Translations under genes and position numbers: made by a program | NCBI GenBank assembly: GCA_037954665.1 | Contig: JBBMOL010000021.1 | Coordinates: 3,286,001 to 3,350,000, forward strand | DNA length: 64,000 bases | Direction: 5' to 3' | Source of the DNA: Laguncularia racemosa | Taxonomy: Eukaryota; Streptophyta; Magnoliopsida; Myrtales; Combretaceae | The notes under the pieces: model-generated | What the model saw: only the letters and a program-made list of their open reading frames with translations | Database searches by the model: none | What the model was told of the DNA's origin: nothing | Shown: one piece after another, positions 21,749-33,445 of the stretch | Layout of the letters: each line of letters opens with the position of its first letter | How positions within the stretch are numbered: the stretch's first letter is position 1

Positions 21749-22070
21749 CTCACACTTCATGTGTTCACATCGGGATCATAAACCTCTGTAGAAATTCTAT
21801 TTCCGCACCCACTGATCGCGTACAATTTCCCATCCACCACCCTAACCACAGGGTATCACCTGCCGACATGCATGTAAGGTCCCACGACCTACTCATTAAA
21901 TCGGCAATCAAAAATCTAAACATTGGTGGAGATAGTACCGCCATCGCAAGCTGTTGAGAACATAGATGAAAGGACCAAGGGTAGTGTAAGCGAAGCCAAT
22001 AGAGCAGCAAGGGATCAGAGGGAGGCAAAGTAGTCGGCCACGACGAACGGTGACGAGTTGGTGGGTCAAA
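21749..22070 (-). pseudogene. 5' half of the kelch-repeat F-box pseudogene
   Basis: On the minus strand the frame reads VVDGKLYAISGCGN then ISTEVYDPDVNT, a standard kelch blade, at about 21842-21756. Upstream, in shifted frames, are IFDCRFNE and GPYMHVGR (about 21920-21860), which match the spacing of the preceding blade. No F-box motif could be read upstream of about 22070. The piece stops exactly at the end of element A. Its reading frame would pass into the half that ends at about 617, so the two halves were one gene before the insertion. Stops and frameshifts show decay after, or before, disruption. The family call is by motif only. Confidence 0.6.
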
Positions 22071-22825
22071 AGGTTGTCAAAGGAGTGAAGCGTTTTATAA
22101 AGAGAGAGGTTTCGATGGTATTAATGAGGGGTCAAATGGTGAAGAAGTAAGGGGGGGAGAGGAGAGAGAGAAATGCTTTCGCCTTCGAGAGTAACGAGAG
22201 AGATGGTTAGTGAGAACAGTGAACCTGGGCTAGAGTGCGAAGGGATATGTTGTTCAGGAGAGACAATGCTAAGGTTTTCCTTAGCATTCAAGATGCTTTT
22301 CCTTTATGCAGAACATACTTATGGGGAGGTTGTAACATTTGCATGATAGATTGCAACTTTTACATAACTTAATATTAAATAACATAGTTCTTATCATATA
22401 AATTGCATTTGCATAATTTGAAGGGTTGTGCCTCTTTCTTAACAGCATAATATTTTATATAAATAAATATGAAAAGGACTATTAATAGTCATATAAAATC
22501 AACATGTAATATTTATTTATATAATTAAATTACAGCATTCACATGATTTTTAAAATGTTATTTGTGACAATCTTTAAGTAATTTAATTATTTTTAATATT
22601 GTATGTTTTTACTTTTTAGGCATATTTTCATTGTTAACACTTTTTGGCCATTTTTTTTGTATTAGATTTTTTTATTGATAATATCTTTTGATAAATTATG
22701 GTTTTTTTTTTTGTTTTTCTTACTTATACCTTTTGATTGGCAATTAACCATTCTTTTCTTTTAATTATGTACCAAAAAGGCATGATGGTACTTATTGAGG
22801 ATGTTGCAATATGTAACATTACATT
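22071..22825. other. AT-rich non-coding stretch
   Basis: Apart from a purine-rich patch at 22100-22210 that may be the old upstream part of the kelch gene, I see only AT-rich DNA with poly-T runs. There is no supportable open frame, RNA gene or repeat boundary. Confidence 0.5.
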
Positions 22826-22933
22826 CCTTTTTTTTTTTTTTGGGTGATTATAATGGGAGAGAGGAGATTCGAACTTAGTCCATCCCACTTAAGAGGTCGA
22901 TGTTCATGCCACTAAGTTACAAGAGCCTTGATA
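22826..22933 (-). mobile_element. tRNA-derived SINE with 12-bp target duplication
   Basis: On the minus strand the unit starts GGCTCTTGTAACTTAGTGGCA, with an A-box-like TAACTTAGTGG. About 45 bases later comes a B-box-like AGTTCGAATCTCC. It ends CACCC plus a run of about 14 A. The exact 12-base direct repeat TAACATTACATT flanks it (22814-22825 and 22934-22945). An internal RNA polymerase III promoter pair, an A tail and a long target duplication together define a SINE. Its mobilisation would depend on LINE enzymes supplied elsewhere. Confidence 0.85.
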
Positions 22934-22945
22934 TAACATTACATT

Positions 22946-25085
22946 TTCATAATTTGAAGATTGTATATAAAACTATAATATGCAATATATGTTTATATGA
23001 TTAAATTATAGTATTAAAACTATGCTCAAAACAATTCATAAATATACATTATCAATATACTTATTGTGATAATCTTTCAAATAGATCAATTATTTATGTT
23101 AGTATGAATTTATTTTAAACTAAAATCCGCACATTGTATGGGATATTAACTAGTAATATATGATTTTGGAAGAAAAGGCATTTCCTTTAATGCATTTTTT
23201 AAATTATTATAATTCTAAAATTTTGAAAGTAACTCTTGGTAATTAATTTTTTTGTTATTACAATTTATTCAAAAGCCACTATTGAATTTACATCTTATAT
23301 ATATATTGAAGAGAATAACAAAAACTAGATTCTTTTCTTCCTTCACAAAAAGAATAAAACAAAAAGAAAAACAAAAAAAAAATAAAGGAAATCATCATAA
23401 CGATTAATATGATCATTCACTCTCTTCTTAAAAAGAGATTAATAAGGAAAAAATATTCAAAACTAGAGGCTACTCAACCCATCGATATACTACATACATA
23501 TAATCATAGGGAGAAAAAGAAGAAACACAGAAACATAATAAAAAAAATCTTAAAATATGGAGAAAACCACATATCACTTTCAAAAACACCATCAAAGTTG
23601 GCCTTGCAACGATTTTACGGTCCTTGCTTTCTTTTTCTTATTAATTTTATTTGTTTTTTTTTTCTTTTTTTACTATCCTATTATTTTTATGTAGTTTTTC
23701 TTAGTGATTAAATTACCAATCCTTACACGTTTTTATTTTATGAAATTTTTATTTTTAGGTATGCTAAATATAGGATTTGGATGTTGCATAATCAAACGTA
23801 TGAACCACATCAGAGTATTCGCCCAGGGAGGGAACACCTTAGGAGTTCATTAATACAAGTTTTATTTATTTTTTATGTTAAATAAATTGCGTTTTGTGGG
23901 ATTTTATTTATTTATATATGGATTTCGTATCATAATGATTGCTTTTTCTACAATTTGTCCCCATGTAGATGTTGCCTATTGCATGCTGCATCCATGCTCT
24001 CTAAGTCTCACTTGATGATTGACCAAATCCCATAAATAGAAGGCACGGATCTATAATCTGCTGATTCAGTTTTTGGGATGGTCTCACATTCCTTTAGTTC
24101 ATCAATTCTCATTATAAATAAAAACATTTTCCCTTATGGGTTAATGTGCATTTCTCTTTCTCTCTTTTAAAAAATAGAAAAACAAATCGGGTTTATCCCA
24201 TTAAAAAAAGTAGTATTCAAGACTTTAACCATCCAAATATGCACTTCCAAGATTTATTTACATAATTTATCTTCCCTCATTTTTTTCATATATAGAAAAT
24301 TATACAAGAAATACAATTACTCATTTTTAGATGCATATATTATACCAAAGGCGAACAAAAGGGGATATGTAGGTTTGTGTAACCACCCCTAACTTTTAAT
24401 ATATTTTTCATTAATCTTAGAAAAACTAAAATTTCCTTAAATAACAGTAATTACTCACCCCATCTAAATATTAAGATTCGTAATTCAATCCCTTGCTAAA
24501 ATCCTAAAATCACCATTATGTGCATGTTTGATATGTATAAGTAAAAAATCTTTTATCTCTTACGATTTTTTGTAGATTTTGTGGGTTGTTTCTTTTGTTT
24601 GATATTACCTTTTTGCAATTTATAATTTTTGTTTAATTTTCATTACATATAGCTTTTCAATACTAATATATTTTAATCGTTAGTAATTATTTTTACAAAC
24701 ATGTTCTTTTTTATAAAATAATAATATTTATAGAAGAGTTGCAATATTTACATTTGACATTTATTAATAATCATTAATAATTAATATATTTATAAATATC
24801 CAACCGAGTTAGATAAAAAAGGTGATAAATGCTCCAAGTTATCCTCTTTAACTCTAGATTTACTAAAAAAATAGTGAAGAGAGTTAAGGGATGTCGGCAT
24901 GCCTTATGTGCCAAGCTACTCCCCCATGTTTTCATTTGAACTTTAGATTAAGCTAACTAACCTAAATCTAAAGGCCGAAGCTTATAATGATTTATTAACA
25001 CTAATCAAAGTGACTTAGGTTAAGTATAAATCAACTAAAGGGTAATTTTGTAATATAGTATTTGGTGGTGTCTTGTTAGCCATTT
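22946..25085. other. AT-rich intergenic stretch
   Basis: Long AT-rich sequence with homopolymer and AT-repeat runs. An open frame at 23409-23711 is lysine and phenylalanine rich, has no recognisable motif and is probably chance. I see no gene, and no clear repeat boundary until family E sequence begins near 25090. Confidence 0.5.
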
Positions 25086-25089
25086 AAAT

Positions 25090-25955
25090 AGATGAAGTTA
25101 GTCATTCGAATAGCTCAACGAAGAATTGAAGAATCATCTCATGGAGTCAGCCAGTCGAAGATCTTGGCCTCCAGTCGAATGAACAGTAGAGAAAGCATTC
25201 TGTGGACTAAAACATACCCTCTGTTTAGATGGTTAGCATGGCCCGCTAGAATGGCGACTAGATCCGTTCAGATGCTCAGATGGGTGATGTTGTCCCAGAT
25301 AGACTTTTACTTTACCCAATCTTGGATTCTTGGACGTTGCTTGTGAATCTAATTCCTATCAAGGCCTCATTTGTAAATCCAAGTTGACATTGGAATGAGA
25401 CGACTCCAGCAAGTTTCAATCTTCTTATTTCTTCATCATTTTCCGTGTATTCTTCCATTAAATAAATCCTTATGTGTATTTCTCAAATCGAAGCCTTTTT
25501 TTTTTTCCCTTTGAAAAGCATAAAAATACACATGTAAAGTGTGGCATAAAATCGGAATAAAACATGATAAGCTTGACACCCTATCAGCTAACAAGATTTA
25601 AAGAACAAGAAATCATTAAGGTTTAGTAAAATCTATTTAGCTTCCTTCTACATTTTACTAGTTTTTTTCAAACATTCTGACATGGATCAAAAAAAAAAAA
25701 AAAACACACACACACATATTTTTAAGAATGTTAGTGCAAAGTACTGGATGACAATTCTATCATTACAAACTAGAGAATGAGAATTGAATTTTAACAATTT
25801 CGTGCTTTTTTTATCTATAGATTTAAATATTAACTCCTTTAGTAAACTACTAATAGAATGAAAAGAATGAAAAGTTTTTAATATAATAGTATTATTAAAT
25901 ATATTTAATTAAATAATTCAATAAAAATACAGAAAAAAAAAATAAAAAATAAAAG
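25090..25955 (+). repeat. Family E repeat, copy 1
   Basis: This copy shares a long ordered set of blocks with 27067-27640 and 35351-35950: GGCATGGCCCGCT-type, CTTGGATTCTTGGACG, TTGTGAATCTAATTCCTAT, AAGCATAAAAATACACA and CCCTATCAGCTAACAAG. The GC-richer start (about 25190-25350) resembles 27180-27310. No LTRs, terminal inverted repeats or coding motifs could be defined, so the class is unknown. The strand is nominal. Confidence 0.6.
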
Positions 25956-27060
25956 CCTTGCTATTGTTGTTGGCCATCCCCAAGTGTTTTGTAGCTATCA
26001 TTAACACAATAGGCTAATGGTCATGCGATTCAATTAGGAGTCCTAAGTGGAGCACATGCCCATTATGTGACTAAACTATCCAAGATTCAACATTTTCAAG
26101 ACAAAACACATGATATGGAAGAATGGCACTAAAAGTAGGTTACAATGAGACACAAGATTCAAAAAATAAATAAAAATAAAAATAAATAAAAGCCTTGCTA
26201 TTGTTGTTGGCCATCCCCAAGTGTTCCATAGCTATGATTGACATAACAGGCTAATAGGTCATGTGACCCAATTTGCAACCCCTAAAATTATTTTTTAAAA
26301 AATGCAAAAAAAAAAAAAAAAACCCTAATAATCATAGTAGGAACATGTGACTCTACTATAACTTGTTTTTTTTTTTTTTCTTATGCTATATTTTCATGGT
26401 AGTTAGTAACCATCCACTATCCTAAAGGGGGCACCTCATAGGGTGGTAGGTGGATCACAACATGTCCCATTAGGAGTCTTAAGTGGAGCACATGCCCATT
26501 ATGTGACTAAACTATATGGGATCCAACATTTTCAAGACAAAAATATGATATGGAAGAATGGCACGAAAAGTAGGTTACAATGTGACACAAAATTTAAAAA
26601 AAAAAAAAAAAGAAGAAAGAAAGAAAGAAGAAAGAAAGCCTTGCTATTGTTGTTGGCCATCCCTAAGTGTTCAATAACTATCATTGACACAACAAGCTAA
26701 CGGGTCATGTGACCAAATTCACAACCCCTAAAATTATTTTTTTTTAAATGCAAAAAAAAAAAAAAAAAACCTAACAATCATAGTTGGATCATGTGATCCT
26801 ACTATGATTTGGTTTGTTTCTTCTTCTTTTTTTTTATACTATATTTTCATAGTTATTAGTAACCATCCACTACCCTGGAGGGGGCATCTGATAGGGTGGT
26901 AGGTGGATCACAACATGGCCCATTGGGAGTCTTAAGTGGAGCACATGCCCATTATGTGACTAAACTATCTGGGATCCAATATTTTCTTGACAAAAACATG
27001 AAATAGAAGAATGGCACTAAAAGTAGGTTACAATGTAACACAAGATTCAAACAAACAAAC
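25920..27060 (+). repeat. Tandem array within family E (about 2.5 units)
   Basis: The block GCCTTGCTATTGTTGTTGGC recurs near 25957, 26191 and 26638. The block CACATGCCCATTATGTGAC recurs near 26053, 26486 and 26942. Between them lie poly-A tracts and AT-rich spacers, giving units of roughly 230 to 460 bases. Related single blocks occur at about 29980, 36268 and 37600. The array appears to have grown by unequal exchange between the A-rich tracts. Confidence 0.7.
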
Positions 27061-27640
27061 AAAAAAGTGGTTGGTGGGTGGTGGGGTTGGGGAGCATTAG
27101 AGCGTCCTCTAATGCAAAACGTGGAGAGAATGTTGAAATTCATTCACTTTGAACGGCTAAGGGACTCCAATTGGATCAACGGAGAGAAATCATCCTACAC
27201 TAAAACGTACCCCCCGTTCGGATGGCTGGCATGGCCCGCTCGGCTGGCGAATAGATTCCTTGTGCCGTTCAGGTGGGTGATGTTGCCCGGTCGGATGGAG
27301 ATCTGCAATATATAGATTTTCAGTAGCTTTTCCCTTGTCATTGCAACCTTAATTTGTTCCGAATAGACATTTACCCACTCTTGGATTCCTAGACCGTTGT
27401 TTGTGAATCCAATTCCTATTGAGGCTTCACTCGTAAACCTAAGTTGACATTGGAACGAGGGTTTACATTGGAATGAGACCCTCCAACAAGTTTCAATCTT
27501 CTTATTTCTTAATTATTTTCCATGTATTCTTCTATTCAATAAATCATTATGCGTATTTCCCTGAGGCTTTTTTTTTTTTCCTTTCAAAAGCATAAAAATA
27601 CACATAAAGCATTAATCAAAAATAAAACATGGTAAGTTTA
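27061..27640 (+). repeat. Family E repeat, copy 2, left part
   Basis: It contains a short hairpin, GCATTAGAG - CGTC - CTCTAATGC, at about 27095. Then come the GC-richer block with GGCATGGCCCGCTCGGCTGG (about 27225) and the TTGGATTCCTAGACCG block, up to ACATGGTAAGTTTA. At that point a solo LTR interrupts the copy, which resumes at 29385. The same hairpin occurs at about 37748. The function of this family is not known. Confidence 0.6.
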
Positions 27641-29384
27641 TGTAAAACCCAAGGAAAATTAAATAAAATAAATAAAAAGGGAGTCATGACAAATATTTAG
27701 TCATTTGACAAGAAAGCTATAAAAAGACTACTAATAGGTCATTTTAACACTTTTCCTTTAAACATATCAACCTCCTAAATTGAAGAAGAAACCTAGCTAA
27801 AGAAGACAACTACTAGACCCCACACGTCAATGAGAATTCCACATGGTAAGTATATAAGTGAATCTCTCCTTTCATCGTTTTCATGCATGTGGGTTGATTA
27901 GGTTTTTGGCTTCTTGATTTTTGTGCAAAATGATTTTGAGCATTCAAATGGTTGGAGCTAAATTTTGATCACTGAAATGATCCAAACAAGTAGTTGAATC
28001 CGATACAAATTAGTGTTTAGATGTTGTAACTAATACGAATTTAGACATGGAAGTGTTAGATCACAATTAAGGTTGAAGAAGGATTGAATTTGGTGTTTTG
28101 GGCAAAGAATTCAAAGAAGAACTGATAGGTATATTATTAGATATAAACTCATGTACTAGCCCATATTTTGTTGGAGGAAGAAATCTAAGTTAAAGGGTTT
28201 ATGGCTAAATACATGCTTGTGTATTTGTACACAGCTAAGTATACCACATGTGTACTTGAGTTTATTGTAAAGCAAACTTGTATAGAAGGGTACATGGCTA
28301 CATTCACAATCATGTTCCCTACCTGTGTTCTTTAAGCTATAATAGAATAACCAAAGAAGAAAAAAATGATCCAATACATTAGGATAACTTAAAAAATACT
28401 CTAGGAAAGTTTTAAGTTTAATGATTTTATATATTGACAAGTTTCAATAGGAATACTAATTGTGACCAAGTGAGTTTGAGACCACCCTTCTAGGTACATA
28501 TAATCCTTATGTGTTACTTGTACTTGTTAAGCTAGTGAAAAGAATGAACCTAAAAGCAAATTGGATGAATAACTTGTTTAATGTTTATACCTGGTTTGGC
28601 TTAAGGACCCATAGAGATGGAACCTTAGGGAGCACTCGTTAATCGGTATATAGTCGCATTCCTAGTAGAGTTGCACACTAAAATGATTGGTAGATTTAAG
28701 AACCCATGTGTGTTAGGGCTTGTAGTAGTAGTTCCCAACACCATACTATATATGTATACATAATATATCAAGTATGGTGGGGTCATGAGTATCCTTTGTT
28801 GTATGAATGACTTATTTGAGATAATAACCAATTGCTTGATTTTTTGTTGCATTAATGCATATGATTTATGATATGACTATTCATGTGCATGTGCTTGCGG
28901 GTTATATGTGCTATGCAATAGCTTACCCTTCAAGAACTTTCTTTTTCAATTGCAAGTATGGACAAGTATGCATTGTACGATGAAGACCTAGTGAATTACA
29001 CACAAGGTGGAAATGACATAGAATATTATTATTATGATGATTAGTAATTGAGTAAGGATACTTGAAGTTTTGAAACAGTGTTAGGAGATTGTTTTTACTT
29101 GTGGGTGATGAGACTCTTGTTAATTGTTTTAAGATCTTTAACTATTGATGTTAATTATCCCAGTACTTAGGTGTTTGAAGTATTAAAAAGTTCTATATGT
29201 TACATATATGGATGTAGAATGAGACTCATTAAAGCCAATGCTAGTGGAAATTGAAGGTTTACGATTTTGTGGTTAATAGTTAGTATAGGTGTATGTAGAA
29301 TTAGATGGCGTAAGAGCCCTAACATGTCTTTACATTGTAAGGATACTTAGCCAGTTATGACATCCTGGGATTTGGAGCGTTGCA
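27641..29384 (+). mobile_element. Solo LTR of a Tekay-like element inside family E copy 2
   Basis: It starts TGTAAAACCCAAGG and ends GAGCGTTGCA. It is flanked by GTTTA (27636-27640) and ACTTA (29385-29389), a plausible five-base duplication with two transitions. The uninterrupted sequence at 35620-35650 shows what the empty site looked like. Inside are a TATA-like CTATAAAAA (about 27718), a GTAGTAGTAGTTCCCAACACC block (about 28713) and palindrome-like GTACATGGCTACATTC motifs (28200-28320). These are landmarks shared with the LTRs of elements A and C. No internal retroelement sequence is attached. Confidence 0.75.
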
Positions 29385-31095
29385 ACTTAATATCCTATCA
29401 ACTAACAAAATTAAAAGAAGGAGAAATCATTAAGATTTAGTAAAATCTATTCAACCTCATTCTAGATTTTGCAAGTTCTTTTTTGACTTTAAGATATAGA
29501 TCTAGAAGAAAAAATAAATAAATAAAGCACAAACATTTTTTTTTTTTAAGAAAGTTAGTGCAAAGTAGTGGTTGGCCATCCTATCATTACAAACTAGAAA
29601 ATGAGAATTGAATTTTAGCAATTTTGTACTTTATCTATAGATTTAAATATTATTTTTTTAATAAATTGCTAACAACACCGAAAGAATGAAAAGTTTCTAA
29701 GGTTTAGTAAAATCTATTTATCTTATTTTAAATTTTACAAGTTCTTTTTCAACTTTCAAAAATAAATCTAGAAGATAATAGAGCATGCGCACACATAATA
29801 TGGAAAATTATAAAAATACAACTTGTGTTTTATTTGTGAATGTTAACTAGGGAAGACATGTCAAATTCTAATTGGTCCACCATATTTAATGTGATATAAT
29901 AGTATTATTAAATATATTTAATTAAATATTTCAACAAAAATAATAAAGATAGAATAAATTAAAAGAAAAAAGAAAAATAAAAGCCTTGTTGCTATTGTTG
30001 GCCACCCCCAAACATTTGGTAGCTATCAACGATGCAACAAGCTAGTGGGTTATGCAACCTAATTTGAGACCCCTAAAAGTATAAAAGAAATGTAAAAAGA
30101 AAAAAAAAGAAAAGAAAAACCCAAATGGTCATAGTCAAAGCACATCACCTAACTATGACTTAGTTGGTTTGTTGCTCCTTTCATTTTTTTTTTTATATAC
30201 TTTTTTCTTTTTGATCTTCTAAGTTCACTAAAAATATTAAAATAATAAAAATATGTCTATATATATCATTCTTGCAAAATTTAATATCTAAAAAAATCCT
30301 TTAAAATTAGACTTATTTATCTTTTTCGTTTAGTTTTATAAAAATACCAAATAAATTTTTCTTATGAGTAATATATATTTCTTAAAACATTTGTTTTAAA
30401 ACTATCGAAATTTCACTTAAACTTCTACTCTCTAGTTATCATTTTTAACATAATTATGAAAAGAATATATATATATATATACATTAAGTTTGTAACAAAA
30501 ACATAAGTAAATATCAAATTTGAAACAAATTGCAGATAAAAGAATACATCTCTAACTACCCCATAGATAAGTACACCCACAAATAAATAAATAAATAAAT
30601 TTAGAAAGACCAAATATAAACCCTATTGATGCGTACAACTAGGTTGTAAAAACAAGAAATGGACCATCTGCATTATATCCCTTCAATTTACATGAATTTA
30701 TAAATTAATGATTGAAATTAGTTTAATTTTTTAACTATTTTTTTATGCCATTATGCTATCAGTTATTTGTTTATATAATTTTAATTATTAATTATCTATG
30801 ATAGTGTTTAAAGGCAAAGTGGATAGAAACTTAGGATACAAAAGTTTTTAAGCTTTATAGCATTAGTAAAACATTTTTTTGGAAAAAGCAATTTGCATAG
30901 AAAGACTAAGGGTTTTTCTTTTCTTTTTTTATTTGTTTACTTAAAACATGCCTCTAGGCTCTACAGTTATAAATGCATGAACACGAACACACTACAACTG
31001 CATTAACAATTAGGGTCAATCCAATAGGTTTATCCCTCAAATTAAATCCTACCTTTTATTATAGGTTTTTTAAAAAAAAAAATCAAACCTAACAT
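29385..31095 (+). repeat. Family E repeat, copy 2, right part
   Basis: It resumes with CTATCAACTAACAA and runs parallel to 35640-36490 and then 37870-38640. Shared blocks include GTTTAGTAAAATCTATTT (twice, about 29437 and 29702), AGTATTATTAAATATATTTAATTAAAT (about 29904, shown here in part), TTAAAACATTTGTTTTAAAACTA-like blocks and CATGCCTCTAGGCTCTAC (about 30948). The internal doubling of the GTTTAGTAAAATC block is seen in both copies, so it predates their separation. Confidence 0.65.
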
Positions 31096-31099
31096 ATGA

Positions 31100-32655
31100 T
31101 TTGGTTTATAAATTTTTCAAATATAAACAACACCTATACAAGCAATATGCTCATGAAATACTTTAGGTAGTAAACCCTTAGTAAGCAGATTTGCAATCAA
31201 AATTTGTACTGATATACTCAATTGACACTTGAGAACTTTGAACTCTTTATTAACAACAAAAAATTTATGTCAATGTATTCTGATTTTGATGAAGTCCTAT
31301 TGTTCTTGGAATGCAATTCAATAGCTTTATTATTGCAATTAATCTTCAATGGCCTTTCAACACCATCAACAATTTGTAGTCCTGTGATAAAATTTTACAA
31401 CTATATTCCTTGATTTGATGCCCTCAAATAAGCAATAAATTATGCCTCCATAGTAGAAGAAGTTGTAAGCATTTATTTAATACTTTTCCACGATACAACT
31501 CCACCAGCTATTATGAAAATATATCCAAAAGTGGACTTTTGCTATCAAGGCATCTAATGAAGTCAAAGTCAGCATACCTTATGATCTCCACATGATCAAA
31601 TCTCTAATATGTAAGCATAAAATTTGTTATTCTTTATAAGTATCACAAGACACATTTCACTGCTTCTCAATGATCTATGCCATAATTACATATATATCAA
31701 TCAAACATTCCAACAATGTATGCAATATCTAGACATGTACATATTTAAGCATACATAAGACTCCCTACTGCTGATGCATAAGGGATATGCTTCATTACCT
31801 TTTTCTCAATATCATTCTTAGGACATTTCGTTGCTTTTCAATGATCTATGCCATAATTACACATATATTAATCAAACATTCCAACAATGTATGCAATATC
31901 TAGACATGTACATATTTGAGCATACATAAGACTCCCTACAACTGATGCATAAGGGGTATGCTTCATTACCTTTTTCTCAATATCATTCTTAGGACATTGA
32001 CTCAAACTGAACTTATCACCCTTGCCACTAAAGTGTCTCTCAATGCACAATCTTACATGTCGAATCTACTAAGTACTTTATCGATAGATGCCCTTTGTGA
32101 TAAGCCTAATATACCTTAAGAACTACCAGAATGAATCTATTTGCCCAACACAAAGGATGTATTCCCAAGATCTTTCATTTCAAAATTATTTGAAAGAAAT
32201 CTCTTGGTCTCACACAATATGCCTATATCATTACTTGCAAGCAAAATATCATCAACATATACTAGAAAAACAAATTTACTCCCACTAATCTTGTGATATA
32301 CACACTGATCAATAGTGTTTTCCTTAAAATCAAAAAAGGTAATCACTTGATCAAGTTTTTAATACTATTGATAGGATGCTTGCTTTAATCCAGAGATGAA
32401 TCTCTCTAATTTGTATACCATATGTTCCGATTCTCCTTATTCAAAACTTTCTAGTTGCACTATATATATCATTTCTTCAATGTTGCCATTATGAAACAGT
32501 GTCTTTACTTTCATCTAATGGAGCTCTAGATTATAATTTGCAACAAGTGCCATAATAATTTTAAAAGATTTTTTTCATGAAACTAGAGAGAAAGTCTCAA
32601 TGTAGTCGATGCCTTCTTTTTTAGTAAAACCTTTATTGGTCTATAGTACTAGATA
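31100..32655 (-). pseudogene. Ty1/copia pol fragment (RT and RNase H), broken
   Basis: On the minus strand the RT domain enters at about 32655 (NKGFTKKEGIDYIETFSLVS). It continues through KTLFHNGNIEEMIYIVQ (about 32510) and the catalytic FLVYVDDILLASNDIGIL (about 32265), where both aspartates are kept. The C-terminal part has GSLMYAQICTCLDIAYIVGMF. RNase H runs to about 31150, ending in a block like VSIEYISTN. Stops and frameshifts are frequent. The YVDD box and RT-RNaseH end-of-pol order are those of Ty1/copia, opposite in direction to the gypsy elements. No LTR or primer site is attached, so it is an internal fragment. Confidence 0.85.
31653..31996 (-). repeat. 171-base tandem duplication inside the copia fragment
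   Basis: Two head-to-tail copies, about 31653-31823 and 31824-31996, share TCAATGATCTATGCCATAAT, CAATGTATGCAATATCTAG and CCTTTTTCTCAATATCATTC in the same order. The period is 171 bases, exactly 57 codons, and the copies differ at only a few sites. The duplicated part encodes the GSLMYA...DIAYIVGMF region at the RT/RNase H boundary. Confidence 0.85.
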
Positions 32656-32694
32656 ATATAAAACAAGGAAAACAAAGAAAAAAAAAATTTGTAC

Positions 32695-33442
32695 CACGTT
32701 TGGTATGTTTAGTACTGAACAAAGATTTTTATCCTATCCATTGTTTGGGATTACAAAATACTGTATTAAACATGGTATTTTTTTTTTTTTTACAATTATA
32801 CCTTTTGTATAATATTATGGTTATTTAATTATATTTTTAATATTATAAAAAATAAAATTTAAAGAGATTATTTAATTCATGTAATTAAATGAATTATATA
32901 AAATAATAAATGTAAATCCATTGATTGAAAAAATTAATAATTCATGTTATAAATTATAATAATTTGTATTATATTTAATAATATAACACATTATAAATAT
33001 TATATTAATAATATTTAATAATTATCATAAAAATTTATAAATTATATTTAATAACCGTAATGTTAATTATATTAATATTATAACCAATTAATATATATTA
33101 AATTATAATAATTTGCCTTAATATTTAATAATTATAATTTTAATTAAAGTACAATATTTTTATGCATATTGGAAATTACAATAGTAAATAAATTAAATCA
33201 ATATTCTCAATATAATGGGTGATAATATAAGAACTAGTATTAATAAACTAGCATTATCATTAAAATAAGATTCGATACTCCAACACTTTTTTTGTATTGT
33301 ATTTGACATGGTATAAATTTTAGCCATTTTATCCAATACACCAATACTTTTTTTGTATAGTATTTAAACTAATTTTTCAAACCAAATGAAGGACAAAATT
33401 TTTTATCCAATCTAGTACTATGAAATATGGGAAACCAAACGC
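32695..33442. mobile_element. MITE-like element with CGTTTGGT terminal inverted repeats
   Basis: The left end CACGTTTGGTATG and the inverse complement of the right end, GCGTTTGGTTTC, form short imperfect terminal inverted repeats. TAC flanks both ends (32692-32694 and 33443-33445) as a possible three-base target duplication. Subterminal blocks (GGATAAAA-type, AGTACT) are also inverted. The interior is almost pure AT and non-coding. Size, ends and a three-base duplication would fit a PIF/Harbinger-derived (Tourist-like) MITE, but the repeats are short. Confidence 0.5.
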
Positions 33443-33445
33443 TAC

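Noticed and set aside
23409..23711. 100-residue open frame on the plus strand
   Set aside because: The product is lysine-rich then phenylalanine-rich, follows the local A and T runs, and shows no motif or neighbouring gene structure.
26443..26700. 85-residue open frame in the family E array
   Set aside because: It spans a poly-A/AAGA tract and repeat blocks that occur several times without an open frame, so it is chance.
28156..28440. 94-residue minus-strand open frame
   Set aside because: It lies entirely inside the solo LTR at 27641-29384 and has no recognisable motif.
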